The notes beneath the pieces are model-generated. The model saw only the letters and a list, made by a program, of their open reading frames with translations, was not told where the DNA came from and made no database searches. DNA of 64,000 nt. Origin: an uncultured Clostridium sp. Lineage in GTDB: Bacteria; Bacillota; Clostridia; TANB77; CAG-508. Shown here piece by piece: positions 1 through 9,188 of this stretch. The stretch spans positions 105,615 to 169,614 of the forward strand of contig CANOWW010000002.1 of assembly GCA_947571115.1 (NCBI GenBank). Reading direction: 5' to 3'. Each line of letters starts with the position of its first letter. Within the stretch, counting starts at the first letter, position 1. The translations under genes were made by a program, and so were the position numbers.

Positions 1-1
1 T

Positions 2-1813
2 CATTATACGATGAAATTTATGCTTGAAAAAAGAAGCAGGGAATTTGGAACCTATCAAATTTTGGGAATTGAGAGAAAGAACATTGCGAATATGTTCATG
101 GCTGAAAATTTGCTGATAGGGCTGATTGCTTTTGTAGTGGGAACAGTCGTTGGGACATTTATGTATCAAATTTTTACAAGCATTATTATGAATTTATTTG
201 CGCAGCCCTACCAAATTTCCATTGCTTTTAGCTGGGAAGCTGTGAAAACAACGGCACTTTGCTTTTTTGGAATATTTGCTTTGGTGCTGTTAAAAGTGAG
301 ACGAAAAATCAAGAAAACGAAAGTGCATGATTTATTGTACGCGGAAAAGCAAAACGAAAATAATCATATCCAAAATGCAAAAGGAAATGTTGCGCTGTTT
401 ATGATTTCAGTCATTTTGCTGTTAGGTGGCTTGTGGGTTCTAAATTTAGATTATAGCAACCCTGTCCAAATGACTGGCAAAAATACAATGATTGCGATTG
501 TGCTATGGATTGTTGCAATTTATATGTTTTATTTGAGCATTTCTAGTTTTATTGTGAAACGATATTTGGAAAATAGAACCAGAAAATACAAGAAAAATAA
601 TTTATTTTTGTACCGCAATTTGACTTCTAAAATTAATACAATGAGTGCTACTCTTGGTACGATTGCAGTATTATTTGCCTTCATTATGGTTGGTGGAAAT
701 GTAGCACTTTTGATGAATGGTATGCTCAATAATGAAATTGAAATGGGCTATCCATTTGAAATTATGGTAAGTTCTGTGGATGGAGATTTTTCAAAATATA
801 AAGAATATATTCAAAAAAATGCGAAAGTGCTTGATATGTACGAATATAGATTATATAACATACCAAAAACGAACCTAGAAAAAGGGCTTGACGGCACGAC
901 GTTTCAAGACAGATATGATATGGGATATGAAAATGTTTTGGGCTTAACGGATTATAATCACTTGAGAAAAATGCTAGGATATGATATAATATCCTTAGAA
1001 GACAATGAGGCAATTGTTCAGTGTATGAAGACGGCAGAAAAACCATTTGAAAATTACATTCAGAAAAATAACAAAATTGAAATAGTAGGAAAAGAAATGA
1101 CAGTAAAAGATGTTTATGGTGAAAATTTTGCACAACTTTCTTTTAATGGATATGTGTATTGTATCGTTGTTCCAGATAAGTTGTTAGAAGAAATTGCTGC
1201 TCTGGATTTTGAGGTACAAGAATATTATCCAGATGATTATAAATTGGTGGCAACAACGCAAGAAACAACCACAGAAGAATTCTATCAAGGATTGTCAGAT
1301 TTCATTTTGTATGACGAAGTAGAAAATACAGCGGAAGTTGGTGGTGAAGAACAAACTTATAACATTAACATTCCGCTGGGAAATGTTCAGACAAAAGGCA
1401 ACCGAACAAGCCAAGTGAGATCTTTTTACACCATGATATCATTTTTAGCATTTTATATGGCACTGATTTTTGTTATGGCAACTGCGACAATTTTGGCAAT
1501 TCAGCAATTAAGTGATTCAGAAAAGTACAAATATCGTTATGAATTATTGAAAAGACTGGGCATGGACGAATCCGAAATGAACCAAACGATTTTAAAACAA
1601 ATTTTGTTTTATTTTGCGTTGCCAATGCTCATCCCGATTTTGCTTAGCATTCCAGCAGTTTTTATTGTAGCGCAAATCTTCACAGTTGCAGTAACGATAG
1701 AAGAAATTTGGGGAAATATGGTACTTGTTATTGGAATATTTATTTTTGTATATGGAATATATTTTGTAGCAACTAACATACAATTTGATAGAAATATAAA
1801 TGGAAGTAGGTAA
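2..1813 (+). CDS. ABC transporter permease, FtsX/BceB-like (5' end missing)
   Basis: Membrane subunit of an ABC transporter of the MacB/FtsX class, probably of the BceB type that handles antimicrobial peptides. The frame is open to the window edge, so the N-terminus (first transmembrane helix and more) is missing; the ATG at 11 is internal to the family pattern (KRSREFGTYQILG is the cytoplasmic motif after helix 1). Two FtsX-like halves are visible: helices before about residue 200, a large extracellular segment of about 230 residues, then three C-terminal helices with a second motif (YRYELLKRLGM). The next gene begins 5 bp downstream, suggesting one transcript. The BceB assignment rests on architecture only; the partner ATPase would lie upstream. 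Confidence 0.8.
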   Translation, partial: HYTMKFMLEKRSREFGTYQILGIERKNIANMFMAENLLIGLIAFVVGTVVGTFMYQIFTSIIMNLFAQPYQISIAFSWEAVKTTALCFFGIFALVLLKVRRKIKKTKVHDLLYAEKQNENNHIQNAKGNVALFMISVILLLGGLWVLNLDYSNPVQMTGKNTMIAIVLWIVAIYMFYLSISSFIVKRYLENRTRKYKKNNLFLYRNLTSKINTMSATLGTIAVLFAFIMVGGNVALLMNGMLNNEIEMGYPFEIMVSSVDGDFSKYKEYIQKNAKVLDMYEYRLYNIPKTNLEKGLDGTTFQDRYDMGYENVLGLTDYNHLRKMLGYDIISLEDNEAIVQCMKTAEKPFENYIQKNNKIEIVGKEMTVKDVYGENFAQLSFNGYVYCIVVPDKLLEEIAALDFEVQEYYPDDYKLVATTQETTTEEFYQGLSDFILYDEVENTAEVGGEEQTYNINIPLGNVQTKGNRTSQVRSFYTMISFLAFYMALIFVMATATILAIQQLSDSEKYKYRYELLKRLGMDESEMNQTILKQILFYFALPMLIPILLSIPAVFIVAQIFTVAVTIEEIWGNMVLVIGIFIFVYGIYFVATNIQFDRNINGSR

Positions 1814-1818
1814 GTAGT

Positions 1819-2409
1819 ATGAAGAAAATCTTTATTGTGCTAACACATACAGGTACGCTGTTGTCTAGGATGATTAAAACATTTACAAAAGACGAGTTTT
1901 CGCATAGTTCCATTGCGCTTGATGTGGACTTAAAAGAAATGTACAGCTTTGGAAGGCTCAATCCGTACAATCCGTTTATGGGCGGATTTGTACACGAATA
2001 CATAGATAAAGGCACATTTAAAAGATTTTACAAAACGCGCACCAAAGTGTATGCATTAGAAGTAACGGATGAGCAGTATGAAAATATGAAAAAGAATATT
2101 CAAGAAATTCAAATGCAAAAAGAAAATTATACTTTTAATGTATGGGGCTTGTTTGCTGCAGGAATTCACAAAAAAATCGGAAAAGAACATTCTTTTTATT
2201 GTGCAGAATTTGTGAAATATATTATGGAACAGTCTGGAATACAAACAGGTTTGCCAGACATTGTCAAACCAGAAGATTTTAAAAATATGCAAGGCTTGCA
2301 GGAAATTTATGGTGGCATATTGAAAAAATATGCCACTCCAACTGTTAGTATGGCGGACCTAATTCGAGCCAATTTATTGCTTTACCGAAAAAAAGAAGGG
2401 ATTATATAA
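1819..2409 (+). CDS. YiiX-like permuted papain-fold protein
   Basis: A 196-residue protein resembling the YiiX/YebB-type permuted NlpC/P60 (papain-like) hydrolases. His29 in the FSHSS motif and Cys128 in FYCAEF are the likely catalytic pair, in the permuted order His before Cys. No signal peptide is seen, so it is probably cytoplasmic or membrane-associated; the substrate (amide, thioester or peptide) is unknown. It sits 5 bp after the permease gene and 3 bp before a VTT-domain membrane protein, so the three are probably co-transcribed. Confidence 0.65.
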   Translation: MKKIFIVLTHTGTLLSRMIKTFTKDEFSHSSIALDVDLKEMYSFGRLNPYNPFMGGFVHEYIDKGTFKRFYKTRTKVYALEVTDEQYENMKKNIQEIQMQKENYTFNVWGLFAAGIHKKIGKEHSFYCAEFVKYIMEQSGIQTGLPDIVKPEDFKNMQGLQEIYGGILKKYATPTVSMADLIRANLLLYRKKEGII

Positions 2410-2412
2410 AGT

Positions 2413-3129
2413 ATGGACAAAGTAAAAATTTGGAAAAGAATTGTATCAGTAATTGTTGTCATTTTTATTCTTGGCATGATTGGCTATTTATTTCCGCTCA
2501 TGAAAAACTTGTCTTCCTTAGAGGGACAAGTTGAATTTAAGCAAAAAGTGGAAAGCTCAGGAATGCTCGGTATGCTGACATTGTTTGGATTGCAAGTAGC
2601 ACAAATTTTTCTCATTATCGTACCCGGAGAACCGCTTGAAATATTGGCAGGGATGTGTTATGGTGCCATTGGAGGAACAGTGTTCATCATGACATCTGCG
2701 TGCATTGTGACTATTATGATTTATGGATTAGTGAGGAAATTTGGCAGAAGTTTTGTGTGCAATTTTTGCGAAGAAGAAAAAGTTAAGAAAATTGAAAATA
2801 GCAAACTGTTTCAAAATCCGAAAAAGATTGAAAAAATCATGCTAATTCTTTTTCTCATTCCGGGAACGCCCAAAGATTTATTAGTGTATGTGGCAGGACT
2901 GCTTCCCATTCAACCAATGCGATTTATCTTGATTTCTACATTTGCGCGTTTTCCGTCAGTCATTTCTTCGACACTCGCAGGAGCCAACTTAGCCATGGGA
3001 GATTGGAAAATGAGCTTGATATTGTATGCAGCAGTTCTCGTTTTAGTGGCAATTGTGATTATGATAATGAACAAATTGGATAAGGACAAGCTCACAAAAG
3101 ACGTATTGAAAACCATGACAGAAAAATAA
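2413..3129 (+). CDS. TVP38/TMEM64 (VTT domain) membrane protein
   Basis: A 238-residue integral membrane protein of the SNARE-associated/VTT (DedA-related) family. Helices lie near residues 8-28, 50-72, 75-105, 140-165 and 195-220. Family hallmarks are visible: the PGEPLEILAG re-entrant motif, F/YG..GG in the second segment, and the FLIPGTPKDLL motif with a later FARFPS arginine. VTT proteins are implicated in phospholipid scrambling or undecaprenyl-phosphate handling; the specific role here is unknown. It is the last gene of the apparent operon and is followed by a perfect palindrome. Confidence 0.82.
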   Translation: MDKVKIWKRIVSVIVVIFILGMIGYLFPLMKNLSSLEGQVEFKQKVESSGMLGMLTLFGLQVAQIFLIIVPGEPLEILAGMCYGAIGGTVFIMTSACIVTIMIYGLVRKFGRSFVCNFCEEEKVKKIENSKLFQNPKKIEKIMLILFLIPGTPKDLLVYVAGLLPIQPMRFILISTFARFPSVISSTLAGANLAMGDWKMSLILYAAVLVLVAIVIMIMNKLDKDKLTKDVLKTMTEK

Positions 3130-3140
3130 GGAGGGACTTT

Positions 3141-3168
3141 ATAATATGACATCAAAATGTCATATTAT
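3141..3168. repeat. TATGACAT palindrome, copy 1
   Basis: Perfect 12-bp inverted repeat with a 4-nt loop (ATAATATGACAT / ATGTCATATTAT), 11 bp after the VTT gene. Member of a six-copy family in this window (3141, 3212, 20907, 20982, 23674, 25304). Probably acts as a transcription terminator or RNA end-stabilising hairpin. Confidence 0.8.
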
Positions 3169-3211
3169 AGAAAGATGTTTTTCAAATACAGTAAAATGAA
3201 GGAATACAACA

Positions 3212-3249
3212 AAAATAAAATATGACATTTTAATGTCATATTTTATTTT
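3212..3249. terminator. TATGACAT palindrome, copy 2, bidirectional terminator
   Basis: Perfect 18-bp arms (core TATGACATT / AATGTCATA) with a 2-nt loop and A/T tails on both sides. It abuts the stop codon of the minus-strand XRE gene, so it can end transcripts from both directions. Same core as the other five copies. Confidence 0.75.
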
Positions 3250-3456
3250 TTATGATTTAATGATTGTGAATAAATCTTGAGGTTCACATTCTAGTATATC
3301 GCAAAGTTTTTCAATATTTTCATATTTTATAGAGTTCGTTTTTTGTTCAATCATATTATTAAAATTAGTATAACTTATACAATCAAGTTGATGAAATAAC
3401 CAATATTTTGTTTTTCCTTTATCTTTTAGCATTTGTTTCACATTTAATAATACCAT
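3250..3456 (-). CDS. small XRE-family repressor
   Basis: A 68-residue Cro/CI-type helix-turn-helix protein, essentially only the DNA-binding domain (IEKLCDILECEPQDLF is the typical XRE tail). The start is the ATG at 3456, preceded by AAAGGAGT. It is divergent from the pseudopilin-like gene at 3611, with about 150 bp of A/T-rich promoter DNA between them, so it probably controls that gene and itself. The same arrangement recurs at 15.4 and 50.1 kb. Confidence 0.8.
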   Translation of the reverse strand: MVLLNVKQMLKDKGKTKYWLFHQLDCISYTNFNNMIEQKTNSIKYENIEKLCDILECEPQDLFTIIKS

Positions 3457-3558
3457 GTTTTTACTCCTTTTTTGTTAATATATAGGTAGTTTATATGAAA
3501 AATGAAATAAATATAACTTATTTAATAATATACTATAAAAAAATAACTCACGAAAACA

Positions 3559-3587
3559 TTGACAATCTATTTTTTTAATATTATAAT
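3559..3587 (+). promoter_or_regulatory. promoter of pseudopilin cassette 1
   Basis: TTGACA at 3559-3564 and TATAAT at 3582-3587 with a 17-bp spacer: a perfect SigA-type promoter. GGAGG lies at 3599-3603 before the ATG at 3611. Confidence 0.85.
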
Positions 3588-3610
3588 CTATGAAAAAGGA
3601 GGAATAAAAA

Positions 3611-4889
3611 ATGAAAAAATCAAACAAAAACATAGGGGGTAATGCACACATTGGTCCAAGAAAAAATACAGGTATCACACTGGTTGCGTTAGTTGTGACA
3701 ATCATCGTTTTATTAATTTTAGCAGGTGTGTCAATTAATCTCATCGCACGGCAGCAATGGAATTTTAGGACGAGCCCAAAAGACAGTTGACATTACAAAC
3801 ATGGCAAAAATTAAAGAGGAAATTGAGCTCAAAATCGCAGAATTGCAAATGGATTATTACACAGAAAAAAACAATTTTGCAAACGTGAATGATTATGTGA
3901 AATCAGAATTGCAAAAAGGCGTAGAGCTTTCCAATGGAGCTGAAATTTCGTGCGATGAAAATGGCACTTTAACTTATGAAGGCTTAGAAATTGGAACATT
4001 CAATCCAGACGGAAGCGTAACAATTGATGGCGAATTAAGTGGCAATCAAATAGTGCAAAAATATACAGTTTCGTACGACGCCAACGGCGGAATCGGAGAT
4101 GTGCCTGCTAGCAAAAAATATGCAGCGGGAGAAAGTGTAAGTGTTGACTTTACGACAAAACCAACGAAAAAAGGAGCAAATTTTTTAGGTTGGGCAAGAA
4201 CAGAAAATGCGACAGCACCAGAATACATAACTCCAGAGAGTTTTACCATGGGTGCACAAAATGTAACTTTGTATGCTGTGTGGGAAAATTTTGCAGCAGC
4301 AACAATTTCAGTAACAAATTATGGAGACAAAGTCAATTATAGTGCGAATGGCGTAAGTGATTGGCAAGTGTTTTTAAATGATGGAAGTAATGTTTATTTG
4401 ATTTCAAGTGATTATGTGCCAAATAGCGGAGTAACAGATAAACTTAGTAAAACTGGATCATATGCGGTATATGGAAGTAGTGGAGATGAATTGGTAAGTA
4501 CTTTAGTAAATACAGAAGATTGGAGTGAATATGCGAAGGGATTTAACGGTGCAATAGCAATGGGGGGACCGACACTAGAGCAATTTTGGGCAAGTTATAA
4601 TGGAAAGTATGGAACGAATTATTCAGCAGAATCTCAAGAACTAAGTAGTCACACTGGTTATAGTAACATTTTATATTTCCCTCATACATCTTCTTGGAAT
4701 TCCATAGATGTTTATTGGTTAGCTTCATCGTATTCGAGCAATGCTAATAATGTGGAAGGTGTGGCTTATGACGGCAGCGTACGCAATCGCTGGTATGGTC
4801 ATACAATTGTAGGCGTTCGTCCTCTTGTGAAATTACCTGCGAGTGCAAAAATGTCTTGGAATGGCGCTGCTTGGGATTTGTCAAATTAA
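3611..4889 (+). CDS. pseudopilin-like InlB-repeat surface protein, cassette 1 (needs +1 recoding)
   Basis: Product of 425 residues if the frame shifts +1 at the CGG at 3749. Residues 1-24 are a polar leader, followed by a type IV pilin-like hydrophobic helix beginning GITLVALVVTIIVLLILAGV but without the Glu5 of true pilins. After the helix comes a conserved stem, then an InlB/Listeria-Bacteroides repeat (YDANGG...FLGWAR...LYAVW), then a variable domain ending in a GVRPLVKL motif. Without the shift, translation stops 13 codons after CGG, giving a 59-residue peptide. The intact paralogues at 15643 and 48791 have GCAGGC where this gene has GCACGGC. It is divergent from an XRE repressor gene. 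Location is probably the cell surface; function unknown. Confidence 0.8.
3749..3751 (+). other. CGG +1 recoding site (pseudopilin 1)
   Basis: Old frame ATC GCA CGG CAG; restored frame GCA (C) GGC AGC AAT GGA. The restored peptide AGSNGILGRA is identical to that of the intact paralogues, so the extra base is the C at 3749. Confidence 0.85.
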
Positions 4890-4896
4890 ATCAATC

Positions 4897-4942
4897 AAAA
4901 CACGAAACGTGAGAAATTTATGAAAAACACGTTTTGTGTTTT
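4897..4942 (+). terminator. ACGAAACGTG inverted repeat / terminator, copy 1
   Basis: Stem of 15 bp (AAAACACGAAACGTG with CACGTTTTGTGTTTT, one G-T type mismatch) followed by a T-run, 7 bp after the cassette 1 stop. The same repeat, in the other orientation, flanks cassette 4 at 48735 and 50404. Confidence 0.75.
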
Positions 4943-5001
4943 TTTATGTTTTTTGAAACTTTTTTGTTATAATAAAAGATAATATAGTAAAGGAGGCAAA
5001 T

Positions 5002-5532
5002 GTGGGAGCTCGAGTGGAAGAAAAAGATTTTGAAGAAATTTATGCACAAACGTATTTGAATACTTTTAAATTTATTACGATACATTGTTATAATATTATG
5101 GATTTGAATGACATTTTGCAAGATACTTATGTGGAATTTTATAAAATATTGCGCAAAAAGCAAGATTTGCAAATTGAGAATAGGCAGGCTTATATTAACG
5201 GAATTGCAAAAAATGTAATCAAAAGGTATGGTTGTAAAAAGAAATTGGTTTGTTTGGTAAATGATGAAAATGAGGATATTGATGTGACGGATACGTTTGA
5301 TTTGGAGCAAAATTTTATGACAAAGCAAGATGCAGAAAAAGTCTGGGATTACATTAAAAGAAAGGATTTAATAACTGCGAAAGTGTTTTATTTGTATTTT
5401 GTTTTGGGGCTTAAAATTGCGGAAATTGCGCAAGAATTGGAAGTTACAGAATCGAATGTGAAGAACAAGATTTATCGTACGCAAAAGGAAATTCGCAAAC
5501 ATTTGGGAAAGGATGTGATAGAAAATGAGTAA
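5002..5532 (+). CDS. ECF-type RNA polymerase sigma factor
   Basis: A 176-residue group IV sigma factor. Region 2 covers about residues 10-75 (LNDILQDTYVEFYKIL corresponds to region 2.2) and region 4 about 110-170 (KIAEIAQELEVTESNVKNKIYRTQ is the HTH). The start is taken as GTG 5002, 5 bp after AGGAGG; the overlapping ATG at 5000 is in another frame and soon stops. The next gene overlaps by 8 bp and has the size and topology of an anti-sigma factor, so this is a stress-type sigma/anti-sigma module. Its target promoters are unknown. Confidence 0.85.
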   Translation: MGARVEEKDFEEIYAQTYLNTFKFITIHCYNIMDLNDILQDTYVEFYKILRKKQDLQIENRQAYINGIAKNVIKRYGCKKKLVCLVNDENEDIDVTDTFDLEQNFMTKQDAEKVWDYIKRKDLITAKVFYLYFVLGLKIAEIAQELEVTESNVKNKIYRTQKEIRKHLGKDVIENE

Positions 5533-6694
5533 AGTTTGGAAGGAATACCTGGATGAAATTCACAATAGGGATATGAATTATGAGAAAATTCGTTTGAAAA
5601 CGAAAGGAGTGAGTCATATGAGAAGAAAAATATTAAATGTGGCAGCAGTTTTTGTTGCGATTGTAGTGATCGGTGCGACTTCGAGCCAAATGTATGCTAA
5701 AATTAAATGGAATGTGGCGTTTGAGGAATACAAAAGTAGGCCAGTGGGCGAGGCGAAGGGCAACTTGGATGAGGTAAGAGAGTCAGATTATGCAGAAGTT
5801 TTGAATATGGATTATGTAATACAAGACGGCGTGAGCGTGAAAGTGAACTCTATTTTGCTAACAGATGATTGTTTTGATGCCAATCTTAGTTTCCAATTTG
5901 CGGAGGAAAAGCAGGTAAATTCGCAAACGTTTCGTTATGGGGTTGCGGTTTATGATGAAAATAAGAATGTTTATGAAATTTTTTCTGCACTTGGTCTTAC
6001 GATGCAAAAAGGTGACAGGGATAATACAGTGCCATTTGTCTATGAAGAATTAGGCATAAAATATGATAAAAGGGATTTGTATTCGACACAACTAAGCGAC
6101 GGTGGCGGAATGGGATTAATCGAAGTGAATGAACAGAATAGAACAATTACGTCTAATATCAATATACGTGCAAGAGACGCTTTTCCAAAGAGTAAAAAAA
6201 TCTATATTCGCGTGTTTGATTTGGGTTATGATATGTATGACATGGATCCGAATGAACCACATAAGATTAATGAAAAAGAACATTTTGAAATTACAAATGC
6301 AAAATGGATTTTTGAGATTGATGTGCCAGATAAATTTTATGAAAGAAATACGTTTGAGTTAAAATTGGCTGAGGAAATTCCAGATTTTGAATTGGAGAAA
6401 GCAACACTGACTGAAACAAGTTTAGTATTGCGTTTTCGTTCAAAATTGTACCGAGATTTGATTACAGCGGGAAAAGATTTTGAGGGAAATTTTGGAGATG
6501 CGATGACATCTATGTTAAACATCACAGATGGCGAAGGCAAAGTTTACCAAGATGTAGCTGGTGGAACGAGTGGTGAAGAAGGTTACAAAATAACTCTGGA
6601 TGCGGGTAAGAAGGATTTGGAGAAAGGTTTATTCGTGAATTTTACGGTGGACGGAAAGAAATATACGAGTGAGTTGGTAGCAAAAGATTCATAA
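5525..6694 (+). CDS. membrane-anchored anti-sigma factor-like protein (DUF4179-like)
   Basis: A 389-residue single-pass membrane protein. About 35 N-terminal cytoplasmic residues, the part that would bind the sigma factor, precede one helix near residues 36-55; about 330 extracellular residues rich in beta structure follow. The 8-bp overlap with the ECF sigma gene implies translational coupling. Size and layout fit the DUF4179-type anti-sigma factors of clostridia. The signal sensed by the outer domain cannot be told from sequence. Confidence 0.7.
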   Translation: MSKVWKEYLDEIHNRDMNYEKIRLKTKGVSHMRRKILNVAAVFVAIVVIGATSSQMYAKIKWNVAFEEYKSRPVGEAKGNLDEVRESDYAEVLNMDYVIQDGVSVKVNSILLTDDCFDANLSFQFAEEKQVNSQTFRYGVAVYDENKNVYEIFSALGLTMQKGDRDNTVPFVYEELGIKYDKRDLYSTQLSDGGGMGLIEVNEQNRTITSNINIRARDAFPKSKKIYIRVFDLGYDMYDMDPNEPHKINEKEHFEITNAKWIFEIDVPDKFYERNTFELKLAEEIPDFELEKATLTETSLVLRFRSKLYRDLITAGKDFEGNFGDAMTSMLNITDGEGKVYQDVAGGTSGEEGYKITLDAGKKDLEKGLFVNFTVDGKKYTSELVAKDS

Positions 6695-6696
6695 TA

Positions 6697-6727
6697 AAAA
6701 TCCCTGGGTTTTATCCGGGGATTTTTA
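6697..6727 (+). terminator. intrinsic terminator
   Basis: Hairpin AAATCCC...GGGATTT with a GGG/CCC core, followed by a T-rich tail, immediately after the anti-sigma gene. Confidence 0.75.
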
Positions 6728-6792
6728 TACTATTTAGTTAACAGGTTGCCAGCATAAAAGAAAAAGAAAAGGTTCTTTTGCAGTTGCCATAA

Positions 6793-7155
6793 TTAGTGAT
6801 ACATAGGATATCTGTTATACCACTTTTCACAAATTTTTTCTGGTGTAGCACTTGCGCGATTGACAGTTACTTTGACTCCACCGAGTTCAAAGTTGATTGT
6901 GATAAATTCTGCGCTTGTCTCGAGACCAAACGCAGCTAATAACTCTGATTTAAAATTTGACTTTTGGTGAAAACAGCCAGCAATGATTTCAGCAAAAGAT
7001 TCAATGCTTGTACCAACTGTGCATTCAATAGTTGCGATGTCATCCTTTAAATTACTAATTTGCAATAACACGCCAGTAGTAGTCCTAAAAACATAGGTTT
7101 TAGAGTTGTCCCAATTAATGATTTTATCAAAAGTTATCATGGTTGGTTTTGCCAT
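6793..7155 (-). CDS. hypothetical 120-residue protein
   Basis: Not recognised. The start ATG (7155) follows a clear GGGAGGAA ribosome site, and coding bias agrees with neighbours. The sequence is soluble and alternates beta-prone stretches (YVFRTTTGVLLQISN, AEFITINFELGGVKVTV) with one helix; it contains one Cys and no membrane segment. It stands alone between the anti-sigma terminator and the ABC promoter region, so context gives no clue. Likely a genuine small cytoplasmic protein. Confidence 0.6.
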   Translation of the reverse strand: MAKPTMITFDKIINWDNSKTYVFRTTTGVLLQISNLKDDIATIECTVGTSIESFAEIIAGCFHQKSNFKSELLAAFGLETSAEFITINFELGGVKVTVNRASATPEKICEKWYNRYPMYH

Positions 7156-7374
7156 AGTTGTGTTCCTCCCTTGAATTGTATTTTTATTATGGCTTGTTGA
7201 CTTCTAAAAGTTTTTTATAATCTAATTATAGCATACAGAGACATCTTAGAGAAGGGGAATTTTTACCAGTTTTCTATCGGTTTAATTTTTAAAAACACAA
7301 ATTTGTGCCCGTTATGTAATAGAATTGTGAAAATTATGTGAATTTTTATAAAATAAAAATATTTCAAAAAAATG

Positions 7375-7403
7375 TTGAATTCTTCTTATTTTTATTATAA
7401 AAT
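7375..7403 (+). promoter_or_regulatory. promoter of the ABC exporter operon
   Basis: TTGAAT at 7375-7380, 17-bp spacer, TAAAAT at 7398-7403; GGAG precedes the ATG at 7434. The 278-bp gap upstream otherwise shows only A/T-rich DNA. Confidence 0.55.
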
Positions 7404-7433
7404 AAAGATGAGATTGATAATTGGAGATGACAA

Positions 7434-9179
7434 ATGAAAAATATAATCATAAAAATACTGAAGAAATATAAAGTGCAGTTTATCATTGTGTGGACATTTA
7501 TTGCAATCAATATGTATTTACTGACCATTCCGCCACAAATCATCGGAAAAATCGTGGATTTATTATATAATATAGAAGGAAATAAAGAATTGATTGTTAG
7601 GCAAGCAATTCTTCTTGTGCTTTCTGCCATTGGTTTGTTGCTAGTAAGGATGCCTTGGAGATATAGTGTTGGGATTATTGTTCGTGGATTTGAAAAAGAT
7701 TTGAAAAATAAGTTGTTTGACCAATTTATGAAAATTAAAATGAACCAGTTACAAAACATAAAAAATGGCGAATTTATGTCGTATTTTACAAAAGATATTG
7801 GCGAAATGAGAGTATTTTTATACCGAGCTATTTCGCTTGGTTCTAGAATTATCATTATATTTTTGATGGCGACTTACCAAATGATGGTCGGCGTTAATAT
7901 GAAATTAACGCTTGTAACAATGTGCCCAATTCTTGTGACGAGTTATCTTGTGGTAAGAATTAAAAAATATGTGGAAATTAGTTTTAAAAAATCGCAAAAG
8001 TATTATACGGCCATGTCAGAATTCGTGCAGGAAAGCACGGATAGCATCAAAACAACAAAGGCGTATTCTGGCGAAATGAGTCAGCTCAAAGAATTTATCA
8101 AAAGAAATCGCATGTTGAAACAAGCGAACAATGCGGTTGATGTGCATTCTACTTTGCTTTCAACCTGCATCAATATTTGTTTTGGTTTGTGCTATGGAAT
8201 TTCTTTGATTTATGGTTCAAAATTAGTCATAGAAGGTACGATTACAACTGGTGAATTTATTGCCTTTAACGGCTATATCGGACTGTTCGTTAATCCCGTT
8301 TCATGGATTCCGGGTTTGATTTCGCGTTTTAAAAGAGCACAGATTTCGTATCAGAGATTGTCAAAAGTGTTTGAATTGGAACGAGAAAAAGTGTCAACCA
8401 AAAATTTGAAGTCCGAAAATTTAGTATCTGGCGATATTGTAATTAACGATTTAACTTATAATTATACGCAAAATATTGAAGTGGCGCTAAACCATATTAG
8501 TTTGGAAATTAAAGAAGGGGAAACTTTAGGAATTATCGGTACGATTGGAAGTGGAAAAACAACGCTCATGAGTTTGCTTTTGAAATTGTATCCTGTGCCA
8601 GATGGGAAAATTATGATTGGTGGGAAAGATATTAATGACATTCCACTTGGCATTTTGAGAAAAAGTATTTGTTATATTACCCAAGACGCTTTTTTGTTTT
8701 CGAGCACGTTAAAAGACAATATTAGTTTGTTCCGTGATGATTACGAAGATCACGAAATTCAAGAAAGCACAAAAAAGGCGATTATTTCAGACGAAATAGA
8801 CAAAATGCAAGAAGGAATTTATACGAAAATTGGTGGCTCCAATGGCGTGGATTTGTCTGGCGGACAAAAACAAAGAGTGGTGGTTTCTAGGGCATTTTTG
8901 CAAAAAAGTAATATTGTTATTTTTGATGATACATTTTGCGCGTTGGATAATCGAACCGAAGAAGCGCTTTTGAAAAATATCAAGGAATTGACGAAAGGGA
9001 AAACTTGCATTATTATTTCTAACCGAATTTCAGATGTCAAAGATGCGGATAAAATTATTGTTTTGGATGAGGGCAATATGATAGAAGTTGGAAATCACGA
9101 AGCGTTAATTAGCAGAAAAGGATTGTATAATAAGTTGTATTCGCAACAATCTTCCAAAGAAGAAGCAATCATAGATTAG
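7434..9179 (+). CDS. ABC exporter half-transporter, degenerate-site subunit
   Basis: A 581-residue fused membrane-ATPase protein. Six transmembrane helices occupy about residues 1-310 and the nucleotide-binding domain about 335-575. Walker A is GTIGSGKTT and the signature is canonical (DLSGGQ), but Walker B ends IFDDTF, with Asp in place of the catalytic Glu. It pairs with the next gene, whose Walker B is normal and whose signature is altered, so the heterodimer would have one active and one degenerate ATP site, as in TM287/288-type exporters. The two genes are 9 bp apart. Substrate unknown (multidrug or peptide). Confidence 0.88.
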   Translation: MKNIIIKILKKYKVQFIIVWTFIAINMYLLTIPPQIIGKIVDLLYNIEGNKELIVRQAILLVLSAIGLLLVRMPWRYSVGIIVRGFEKDLKNKLFDQFMKIKMNQLQNIKNGEFMSYFTKDIGEMRVFLYRAISLGSRIIIIFLMATYQMMVGVNMKLTLVTMCPILVTSYLVVRIKKYVEISFKKSQKYYTAMSEFVQESTDSIKTTKAYSGEMSQLKEFIKRNRMLKQANNAVDVHSTLLSTCINICFGLCYGISLIYGSKLVIEGTITTGEFIAFNGYIGLFVNPVSWIPGLISRFKRAQISYQRLSKVFELEREKVSTKNLKSENLVSGDIVINDLTYNYTQNIEVALNHISLEIKEGETLGIIGTIGSGKTTLMSLLLKLYPVPDGKIMIGGKDINDIPLGILRKSICYITQDAFLFSSTLKDNISLFRDDYEDHEIQESTKKAIISDEIDKMQEGIYTKIGGSNGVDLSGGQKQRVVVSRAFLQKSNIVIFDDTFCALDNRTEEALLKNIKELTKGKTCIIISNRISDVKDADKIIVLDEGNMIEVGNHEALISRKGLYNKLYSQQSSKEEAIID

Positions 9180-9188
9180 GAGGAACGT